This document shows positions 24,741 to 31,015 of a stretch of DNA of 53,728 bases, piece after piece. Within the stretch, counting starts at the first letter, position 1. Every line of letters begins with the position of its first letter. Origin of the DNA: JAITWN01 sp964384095 (GTDB lineage Bacteria; Pseudomonadota; Gammaproteobacteria; SZUA-140). The stretch spans positions 1 through 53,728 of the forward strand of contig CAYLKC010000002.1 in the NCBI GenBank assembly GCA_964384095.1, given 5' to 3'. The notes under the pieces were generated by a model. That model ran no database searches and was not told the origin of the DNA. It was given only the letters and a program-made list of their open reading frames with translations. Position numbers and translations under genes: made by a program.

Positions 24741-24951
24741 ATCTAGCATGATCGCCGGTGCCGCCGCAAGGCGCCGGATTTATGGCTCAATTTTATGTTT
24801 ATCCTGTATGATTTGTGACGGGTCCGCGTCCGAGACGGACCCGGGGACGGCACAAGCCGGTCCGGCGGGCGAGGGTGCCGGACAGCGCTGCGGCGCGGGC
24901 GGCCGGCGCCGCGAACACAGGACTGCGATCAGCATAACCGGGGCGGGGTGT
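24741..24951 (+). promoter_or_regulatory. Upstream region of nikR
   Basis: This gap contains an AT-rich stretch (24775-24820) with TATGAT (at about 24812), a good -10 match, in GTATGATTTGTGA; GTATGA equals a NikR half-site but I find no partner half-site at the expected distance. The following 130 bp are GC-rich without a recognised signal, which would make a long leader before nikR. Confidence 0.35.
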
Positions 24952-25413
24952 ATGGAACGTATAACAATGTCGCTGGATACAGCGCTATCCGAGTTGTTCG
25001 ATACGTTTATCAAGGAACGGGGCTACAAGAATCGTTCGGAGGCAATGCGTGACCTGATCCGGCAACAGCTCGAGAAGGAGCGGCTGGAGAAATCCGATGA
25101 CGGATACTGCGTCGGTACCCTGAGTTATGTCTACAACCATCACGAGCTGGAGCTTGCCAGTCGGATCACCCGCGTGCACCACAAGCACCATGAGCTGAAC
25201 CTGTCGAGCATGCACGTCCATCTCGATCACGACCATTGCCTGGAGATCGCGCTGATGCGCGGACCGGTCCGCGAGGTACGCGCGTTTGCGAACGCGGTGA
25301 TGGCCGAACGCGGCGTGCGTCACGGCAAGCTCAACATGGTGCCGGTCGACGTCAGCGAGAGCAGCCATAGTCATGGCGGTCACCCCCATACGCACAGCCG
25401 GCCGATGACCTGA
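24952..25413 (+). CDS. nikR: Nickel-responsive transcriptional regulator NikR
   Basis: NikR joins a ribbon-helix-helix DNA-binding domain (MERITMSLDTALSELFDTF, GYKNRSEAMRDLIRQQL) to an ACT-like nickel-binding domain. The nickel ligands correspond to His in HHKHHELN, His and His in MHVHLDHDHCLEI and the Cys there. RGVRHGKLNMVPV matches the family C terminus. It has about 20 extra residues with five histidines (SHSHGGHPHTHS). The ATG at 24952 gives the standard N terminus; longer in-frame extensions are not conserved-looking. It lies between the copper operon and a phosphatase, 3 kb from the nik transporter it probably regulates. Confidence 0.96.
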   Translation: MERITMSLDTALSELFDTFIKERGYKNRSEAMRDLIRQQLEKERLEKSDDGYCVGTLSYVYNHHELELASRITRVHHKHHELNLSSMHVHLDHDHCLEIALMRGPVREVRAFANAVMAERGVRHGKLNMVPVDVSESSHSHGGHPHTHSRPMT

Positions 25414-25439
25414 GCCAGGCACAAGGTGCCGGGACACGC

Positions 25440-26066
25440 ATGCGAGACAAGGAAAAGACCACCGGCGTGATTTTCGTGCGCCACGGCCAGGCCGACTTTC
25501 CGAACAAGCGCCTGTACTGTGACGACCGCGAAGATCCGGGCCTGACCGAGCGCGGCCACGGGCATGCGCGCCATGCCGCAGAACTGCTCGTCGGCCAGGC
25601 GATCGATGTGATCTACGCGAGCCCGATGCAGCGCACGCGCCTGACCGCGGAGGCGATCGCCGGCGCGACCGGTGTGCCGCTGCACTTCGATCCGCAGTTG
25701 AAGGAGCGGCCATTCGGCATCTGGGACGGCCTCTTTTTCGATGAGATCTCGCGCGATTATCCCGAGGCGTTCCGTGCCTGGAAACAGGATCCGGTCTACT
25801 TCGTGCCGGAGGGTGGTGAGACGATCCACGATCACATGAGTCGCGTGACCGGCGCCCTGGAGCGCATCCTGAACGCCCACCGGGGGCAGCTGATCGTCAT
25901 CGTGGCCCATGTCGGCCCGATTCGCATGTGCATCACCGATGCGCTGACGATGCCGCTCGAGGCCTACCGCCGCCTGACGATCGATTATGGCTCGCTGACC
26001 CGGGTGGATTACGGTGAGCAACAGAACAATCTGATTTATTTGAACTTTTATCACCGGGACGGATGA
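25440..26066 (+). CDS. Histidine phosphatase (phosphoglycerate mutase-like) family protein
   Basis: The catalytic motif VRHGQADF lies at about residue 13. Other family residues are DPGLTERGHGHARHAA, YASPMQRTRLTAEAI (Arg), ERPFGIWDG (Glu) and VAHVGPIRM (second His). This fold covers alpha-ribazole phosphatase CobC, broad phosphatases and mutases. Length 208 aa suits a CobC-like phosphatase, and cobalt/nickel genes are nearby, but no other cobalamin genes are in the window. It follows nikR by 26 bp and may be cotranscribed. Substrate unknown. Confidence 0.88.
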   Translation: MRDKEKTTGVIFVRHGQADFPNKRLYCDDREDPGLTERGHGHARHAAELLVGQAIDVIYASPMQRTRLTAEAIAGATGVPLHFDPQLKERPFGIWDGLFFDEISRDYPEAFRAWKQDPVYFVPEGGETIHDHMSRVTGALERILNAHRGQLIVIVAHVGPIRMCITDALTMPLEAYRRLTIDYGSLTRVDYGEQQNNLIYLNFYHRDG

Positions 26067-26071
26067 CCGCC

Positions 26072-26095
26072 GCTGCCGGCGTCGACGCCGGCAGC
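26072..26095 (+). terminator. Perfect 24-bp GC palindrome after the phosphatase gene
   Basis: GCTGCCGGCGTC is followed directly by its reverse complement, 6 nt after the phosphatase stop codon. A T-rich stretch appears only about 35 nt later, so termination may be weak. A further CCGGCG repeat follows. Confidence 0.5.
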
Positions 26096-26122
26096 CGGCG
26101 GGTGTGCCGGCGTTGCAGAGTT

Positions 26123-26153
26123 GGACTTTTTTCGTTGCGGAGTGCTAACATAT
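26123..26153 (+). promoter_or_regulatory. Possible promoter of the secreted-protein gene
   Basis: TTGGAC followed 19 nt later by TAACAT resembles a sigma-70 promoter with a long spacer that includes a run of six T. It precedes the gene starting at 26196 by about 40 nt. A GGGGGG stretch ahead of that ATG can serve as ribosome-binding site. Confidence 0.35.
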
Positions 26154-26195
26154 GGGCATGAGTATGTATCCTGACCGGCCGAGGGGGGTTCAGAG

Positions 26196-27116
26196 ATGAC
26201 TAGGGGTAGCAGAGGTTTCTACGGAGTACTTGCAGCCGCGCCTGCGCTGGCGCTGCTCCCGCTGACGGTCCATGCTGCGGCCGCCTTACCGGTCTTCGGC
26301 GGCTGGACGGTCGATAACGGCGTCATCGACCACACCTGCCCGGTCGGGTTCAGCTGCACGGTCGAAGTCGGCGGCATCGACGGTTTTGCGCAGATCTCGG
26401 TCAGCGCGGCGGGCGAGCCGACCTACATCTGGACGATCATCACCGACCCGAACGCAAATACCGACGATCCCAATTTCTACCGCGACGAGAGCTTCGTGCG
26501 TCAGGGCGCCACGAACGGCATCATGGCGCAGCAGATGCACCAGCAGAGTGACGTGACCGGTGACTTCACGAACACGAGCACGCTGATGATCGGCTGGGCC
26601 AATGAGGCCCCGGACGCAGACAATCCGAATCTCATCATCGAACAGGCCTTCGCCGGCGCCGATGATACCTTCATCTCGAACTTCGACATGCTCGTGATCC
26701 ATGACGAGAACGGCGAGGTCGCGGATCGTTCGATCACGATCGACCAGCGGGTCTTCTTCAATGACAACGACCCGATCCCCGACCAGCAGCGCTTCCTGCT
26801 CGAGCAGCGTCAGGGCGCGTTCACCGACGCGGGTTCGATCACCTTCGACTCATGCCAGGAGCAGGCGGGCGAATGCTCACTCGCGTGGGACGCCGGCGAT
26901 GAGGTCATGATGCGCTGGATCGGGCAGAGGCTCGATCTCGGCGGGCAGGGGACGTCACAGTTTGGTTTCCAGGGGGTCACCAATCTGACCCCGGATCCGG
27001 ACCTGGAGATCACGACCTTCTCACTCGACGCGACCGGCATCAATGACGGCCTTGGCGGCGCTGTAACACCGTTCGGCTGGAACGAGACCTTCGGCGATAC
27101 CCCGCCGTCGCTGTAA
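26196..27116 (+). CDS. Secreted protein of unknown function, 306 aa
   Basis: I do not recognise this protein. A Sec signal peptide is evident (GVLAAAPALALLPLTVHAAA). The mature part is acidic, with many Asp and Asn, predicted beta-rich, and contains four cysteines in two close pairs: HTCPVGFSCTV near the N terminus and DSCQEQAGECSL near residue 225, suggesting disulfides in the periplasm or outside the cell. No lipobox, barrel ending or membrane helix is seen. It stands alone between its own promoter candidate and a strong terminator, so it is probably a separate, well-expressed unit. The acidic, Asn-rich sequence could suit a calcium-binding surface protein, which is a guess. Confidence 0.75.
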   Translation: MTRGSRGFYGVLAAAPALALLPLTVHAAAALPVFGGWTVDNGVIDHTCPVGFSCTVEVGGIDGFAQISVSAAGEPTYIWTIITDPNANTDDPNFYRDESFVRQGATNGIMAQQMHQQSDVTGDFTNTSTLMIGWANEAPDADNPNLIIEQAFAGADDTFISNFDMLVIHDENGEVADRSITIDQRVFFNDNDPIPDQQRFLLEQRQGAFTDAGSITFDSCQEQAGECSLAWDAGDEVMMRWIGQRLDLGGQGTSQFGFQGVTNLTPDPDLEITTFSLDATGINDGLGGAVTPFGWNETFGDTPPSL

Positions 27117-27163
27117 ACGCGGCCGTCAACGGTCTCTTTGCCGCGCAGTTCATGATGGGAATC

Positions 27164-27197
27164 AAAGAGAAGGGCAGCCTGCCCTTCTCTTTTTTTT
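27164..27197 (+). terminator. Strong intrinsic terminator
   Basis: A 13-bp stem (AAAGAGAAGGGCA with its complement) closed by a 3-nt loop is followed by an uninterrupted T run to 27197. It ends the secreted-protein unit and separates it from the outer-membrane gene group downstream. Confidence 0.92.
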
Positions 27198-27226
27198 CGC
27201 CTGCGGGCGCGTGATATGGAAGGCTG

Positions 27227-28078
27227 ATGCCGCGAAGATACCTGCAAGGTCTCCTGATACTCGTCACCGGCGCGTGCGCCGGGGGTGGCGCCTTGGCCGC
27301 GGGGCCGGAATCCGAGCTGACCGGCGTCGAGGTCTATCAGCGCTGCGCGGAGCAATACGCGGGCGAAGATCAGCAGGGTCTGTTCACAGTCTCCCTGCGG
27401 GATCGGGAGGGCCGTATCCGGCGCAGCGAATACATGCGCTTCTGGAAGGACTACGGCGGCGAGGACGGTGTCGCCGACAAGATGCTGCTGTTCACGGTCT
27501 ATCCGCCGGATGCCCGCGGCGCCGCCTTCATGCGCATTGCCTATACCCCTTCGACCAGCCGCCCGGTCGATCAGTGGATCTATCTTCCCCTGCTGAAAAA
27601 GATCCGCCGGGTGACGATCCGCGATCCCGGCGATAGCTTCCTGAACTCCAACCTGACCTATGCCGATGTCTCGCCGCGCCGGATCGACGAGGACGATCAC
27701 CGTTATCTCGGCGTCAGCACCGTCGAGGACATCGATTTCCATGTCGTCGAGAGCGTCCCCCGCGAGAGCAATCCGCTCTATGGCAAGCGGGTATTCTGGT
27801 TCGTCAAGACGGACAACTGGGATGAGTGCGTGACCGCGCGCATCGATTACTACGACACCGCCGGCGAGCTGATCAAGGACCAGTTCATCAAATGGCAGCG
27901 GGTCGGTGATGCCTGGGTGTGGGAACGCGTGCTGGTCAGGAGCCGGCGCAGCGAGAGTGCATCGATCTTTCAGTTGAGCGATGTCAGGGTCAACGTGGGG
28001 CTGGAAGACGAGCTCTTCTCCGCCCGCAGCCTGCAGCGTGGACCCGAGGTCATCGAGCGCTTCCGCCGCGCCCCCTGA
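27227..28078 (+). CDS. LolA-like outer membrane lipoprotein-sorting family protein
   Basis: A signal peptide (LQGLLILVTGACAGGGALAA) leads to a periplasmic domain of the LolA-like type: DKMLLFTVYPPDARGAAFMR, DQWIYLPLLKKIRRVTIRD, SFLNSNLTYADVSPRR, and later IDYYDTAGELIKDQFI. These are motifs of the outer-membrane lipoprotein-sorting proteins that usually accompany RND/MMPL exporters and DUF1302-type barrels. Here a DUF1302-like barrel follows, but no RND permease is present in the window. It could bind a lipid or hydrophobic cargo in the periplasm. Length 283 aa is normal for this subgroup. Confidence 0.82.
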   Translation: MPRRYLQGLLILVTGACAGGGALAAGPESELTGVEVYQRCAEQYAGEDQQGLFTVSLRDREGRIRRSEYMRFWKDYGGEDGVADKMLLFTVYPPDARGAAFMRIAYTPSTSRPVDQWIYLPLLKKIRRVTIRDPGDSFLNSNLTYADVSPRRIDEDDHRYLGVSTVEDIDFHVVESVPRESNPLYGKRVFWFVKTDNWDECVTARIDYYDTAGELIKDQFIKWQRVGDAWVWERVLVRSRRSESASIFQLSDVRVNVGLEDELFSARSLQRGPEVIERFRRAP

Positions 28079-28104
28079 GGCCCGCGCTTGTCCGGCGTTC
28101 AACG

Positions 28105-28125
28105 TTGTTATACAATGTATAACAA
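28105..28125 (+). promoter_or_regulatory. Perfect inverted-repeat operator upstream of the RHH regulator
   Basis: The half-site TTGTTATAC and its exact reverse complement are separated by AAT, a 21-bp site 28 bp before the regulator start. The AT-rich site stands out in a GC-rich region and includes TATACAAT, a likely -10 element, so binding would block transcription. Autoregulation by the adjacent ribbon-helix-helix protein is the simplest reading. Confidence 0.75.
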
Positions 28126-28153
28126 TTTGATCCGGGTGTCACAGGGGGGAGCC

Positions 28154-28597
28154 ATGCACGATTTCGCGAGAGAGATACGCAACGCCGGCCGCAAGCAGGC
28201 CAGGATCGCTGCCGACAGGGCGCGCAAGAACGCGCTGGCGCGCAAGCAGGAATACCTTGGCGCGCGCGTGCCGAAGGAATTGCGTGACAAGGTCATCGCG
28301 CGGGCGGAGACGCTCGGAATCCCGGTCTCGATCCTGATCCGCGACATCCTCGAGGAGGCATTCGGCGGCGCTGCCGAAACTGCCGGTGAGCAGCGCAGCG
28401 CCCGGGCGCCCGTCGCGCGTACGGACGGACCGCGCTTCCCCGGCGTCATCGGCTGGGAAGATATCGTGCTGAATCGCGGCATGCAGTGTTCCTCCTGTCA
28501 CCACCGGATCAGTGCCGGCGCAGTGGTCATGTTCGGCTTCGCTGCCCCGGGGGAGGAACATGTTATCCTTTGCGACAAATGCAGAGTCGATGCCTGA
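28154..28597 (+). CDS. Ribbon-helix-helix protein with C-terminal zinc-knuckle-like CxxCH...CxxC
   Basis: A basic N-terminal helix (REIRNAGRKQARIAADRARK) is followed at about residues 37-70 by a probable ribbon-helix-helix DNA-binding domain (LGARVPKELRDKVIARAETL, GIPVSILIRDILEEAF). The C-terminal third carries CSSCHH and later CDKC about 28 residues on, a likely four-cysteine zinc site. I know of no named family with this order. The ATG at 28154 is chosen for its AGGGGGGAG ribosome-binding sequence; an earlier start would put the operator inside the gene. The 3' end overlaps the next gene by 19 bp, so it is the first gene of the outer-membrane group. Confidence 0.78.
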   Translation: MHDFAREIRNAGRKQARIAADRARKNALARKQEYLGARVPKELRDKVIARAETLGIPVSILIRDILEEAFGGAAETAGEQRSARAPVARTDGPRFPGVIGWEDIVLNRGMQCSSCHHRISAGAVVMFGFAAPGEEHVILCDKCRVDA

Positions 28598-30069
28598 AGC
28601 CTGGCAGGATACTTCACGCCCTTTCCCTGATTCTCGCGCTCCAGGTCGTCGATAGCGGCATCCGGGAGACGCATGCACAGGACCCGGACGTCGGGCCCGG
28701 GTCCGCGGGCGCCATGGCGCGCATCGCTGACCGCCTGACCCTGAACGGTTATCTCAAGAACGAAACCGCCTACCGCTTCCGCGAACCGCGTTCGATCACC
28801 AAGCTGCGCAATATCCTCTGGCTGGGTGGAGAGTACTCGTTCAGCCCTGATGCACGGTTGGTGGCCTCCGGCTGGGCCTATCACGACCTGGCCTACGACC
28901 TGTTTGCCTATGAGACGATCAGCGCGCGTTTCGCGCGCGATGATGACCAGCCGCTGGTCTTCATCGACAATCTCGAGCAGGAAAAGGATTCCCCGGTGGC
29001 CGAACTGCGGGAGTTCTATCTCGACCTCTATTTCAATCGCCTCGATATTCGCGTCGGCAAGCAGTTCGTCATCTGGGGTGTCTTCGAGGGTATCCGGATC
29101 ACCGACGAGCTCAACCCGCTCGATTTCCGCGAACTGATCCTGCCGGATCTACTCGATTACCGGATCCCGCAATGGACACTGAAGACCGACTATTACGGGG
29201 ACGCGGCAGACCTGCAATTTCTGTGGATTCCGGACATCCGCTTTCACAAGCCCGCGCCTCGCGGCTCGGAGTGGGAACTGCTGCAGGATATACGGGACGA
29301 GGATGACCGGATCATTACCCGATACCCGGCGCGAAACCTGCGTAATTCCGATTTCGGGCTGCGCCTGTCGAGCGAATGGCGCGGTAACGACGTCGCGCTC
29401 AGTTATCTGTACACCTGGGACAGTTTCCCGGTGGTGTTCCGCTCCGCGCTCATCGACTCGCCGCTGGACCCGCAGTTCTTTCCGACCTATTCCCGTCTGA
29501 ATGTCTATGGCGGCACGCTGATCCGGCCCGTCGGGCGGGGTATCCTCAAGGCAGAGCTGGCATATGTGCCTGACAAGTACTTCGGCCTGCGCGCCGACAG
29601 CGATCGCGATCTCGACGGGTTCCTCGACGAACAGGGCGCGGTCCGCAAGCGCCATATCCGCTGGGGGCTGGGTTATGACTTCAGCCTGTGGGGCATCGAC
29701 TTCTCGCCGGCGATCACGCAATGGGTGATCCTGGGCTACGATGAGCGGCTCATCCAGGACGAATACGATACCTCGCTGACCCTGTTCGCGCGCAAGCCGG
29801 TGCCTCAGTACAATGCCGTGATCCAGTTGCTCGCGATCGGTCTCGTCAATCTCGAGGAGCTGTATCTCAAGCCCAAGGTCATCTTCAATGTGACCAGTCA
29901 GTTCCAGATCGCGACCGGCGCCGACCTGTTCTTTGGCCGCCGTTCACAGCTCGGGTCGCCGGGGGGCGGCGCCGCGATCATCGGCGCGAGCCTGGTCGAA
30001 CAGGCGCAGTTCTTCGGCAATTTCAACGACAATGACCGGTTGTTCCTCGAGTTCCGGTATTCATTCTGA
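28579..30069 (+). CDS. Outer-membrane beta-barrel, DUF1302-like
   Basis: After a long signal region (ILHALSLILALQVVDSG, predicted cleavage near THAQ) the protein resembles DUF1302-type barrels: FYLDLYFNRLDIRVGKQFVI, then WGVFEGIRITDELNPLDFRE, which matches the usual WG...DGLR..D..NP.D.RE signature. Repeating amphipathic strands follow and it ends FLEFRYSF with the terminal Phe recognised by the BAM complex. About 496 aa. The start at 28579 lies inside the regulator gene, indicating coupled translation. Its stop overlaps the next ATG. Such barrels usually work with LolA-like proteins and RND exporters; the cargo is unknown. Confidence 0.82.
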   Translation: MQSRCLKPGRILHALSLILALQVVDSGIRETHAQDPDVGPGSAGAMARIADRLTLNGYLKNETAYRFREPRSITKLRNILWLGGEYSFSPDARLVASGWAYHDLAYDLFAYETISARFARDDDQPLVFIDNLEQEKDSPVAELREFYLDLYFNRLDIRVGKQFVIWGVFEGIRITDELNPLDFRELILPDLLDYRIPQWTLKTDYYGDAADLQFLWIPDIRFHKPAPRGSEWELLQDIRDEDDRIITRYPARNLRNSDFGLRLSSEWRGNDVALSYLYTWDSFPVVFRSALIDSPLDPQFFPTYSRLNVYGGTLIRPVGRGILKAELAYVPDKYFGLRADSDRDLDGFLDEQGAVRKRHIRWGLGYDFSLWGIDFSPAITQWVILGYDERLIQDEYDTSLTLFARKPVPQYNAVIQLLAIGLVNLEELYLKPKVIFNVTSQFQIATGADLFFGRRSQLGSPGGGAAIIGASLVEQAQFFGNFNDNDRLFLEFRYSF

Positions 30070-31007
30070 TGATCCTCACGATTCGCAGAAAACGGTCTGC
30101 TCATCTGCTCCCGTTCCTTGCGCTCGCATTGCCGTGCATGCTGCTGGCATCGGCGTGGCCGGGCGAGGCCCGCGCCGAGTGGGAGCGCTGGAGCATCTCG
30201 CCGCTGCTCGGCATCCACAGCCCGCGGCTTAAACTGCTGAACGAGGGTGAGTTCCGCGCGCCGTTGCCGGGCCGCGGGCGACTGATTCCGTCCGGGGTCG
30301 AGGAAGGCGTCGATTTCGACTTCATGATCGACAATCCGTTGCCCGCGATGCGGCGTGGCACCGAGGCCGGGGTCGAGATCGCCTTCGCGCTCGATCAGCA
30401 GAATGCGCTGTTTTTCGGCGCCAGCGTCTGGGAGAGCGGCTCGGCCGCGTCCATGCGCACGGAGATCCCGTTCCAGGGCACGCTGACCGCCGTCGGCTAT
30501 GAGCGCAGCGCCCGCATGTCCTACTTCCAGTACTTCCTCGGCTGGCAGCGTCTGCTGAATCCCGGGCATGAACGCTGGAGGTTCCACACCCGGGTCGCGC
30601 TGCACGAGGTCTTCGATATCGACTACCGCGAGGAACTCGTGTTTGGCTTCAATCCGGAGGGCGTGAATACCTTCAAGCGCTTTATTGTCATGGATTCCCA
30701 GGCGACGGGTCACTTCATGTTCAACCTCGGCTTGAGCAGTGAGTATGCCTTTCGCGACTGGTTCTCGATCGGTGCGGATCTCGGCTACACCATCAGCGCG
30801 CGCAAGTTCAAGCTCGGCAACTCGACCCTGACGACGGATATACAGGTAGAGGACAACCTGAATTTCCGCACTCCGGTCCAGCTGGACTCGCAGCAACGGC
30901 TGACTTATCTCGCGGAGGCGGAGTCGTTCGATGACGTGACCTACCGTGACATGGAGCTGGACTTCGATGGCTGGCGCTTGCTGTTGCGGGTCAATCTCCA
31001 TTTCTGA
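30069..31007 (+). CDS. Outer-membrane beta-barrel protein of unknown function
   Basis: A signal peptide (FLALALPCMLLASAWPGEARA) is followed by a 285-residue domain of alternating hydrophobic and polar residues, with WSISPLLGIHSPRLKLLNEG, TEAGVEIAFALDQQNALFFG and MFNLGLSSEYAFRDWFSIGA, and a final LLLRVNLHF with terminal Phe. The spacing suggests an 8-12-stranded barrel. I do not recognise the family. TGATG overlap with the previous gene and an 8-bp gap to the next show a single operon. Confidence 0.75.
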   Translation: MILTIRRKRSAHLLPFLALALPCMLLASAWPGEARAEWERWSISPLLGIHSPRLKLLNEGEFRAPLPGRGRLIPSGVEEGVDFDFMIDNPLPAMRRGTEAGVEIAFALDQQNALFFGASVWESGSAASMRTEIPFQGTLTAVGYERSARMSYFQYFLGWQRLLNPGHERWRFHTRVALHEVFDIDYREELVFGFNPEGVNTFKRFIVMDSQATGHFMFNLGLSSEYAFRDWFSIGADLGYTISARKFKLGNSTLTTDIQVEDNLNFRTPVQLDSQQRLTYLAEAESFDDVTYRDMELDFDGWRLLLRVNLHF

Positions 31008-31015
31008 GTGGATGC

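Noticed and set aside
24958..24968. GTATAACAATG resembling half of the operator at 28105
   Set aside because: It lies within the nikR coding sequence (residues 4-6), has no second half-site, and is explained by the conserved protein sequence.
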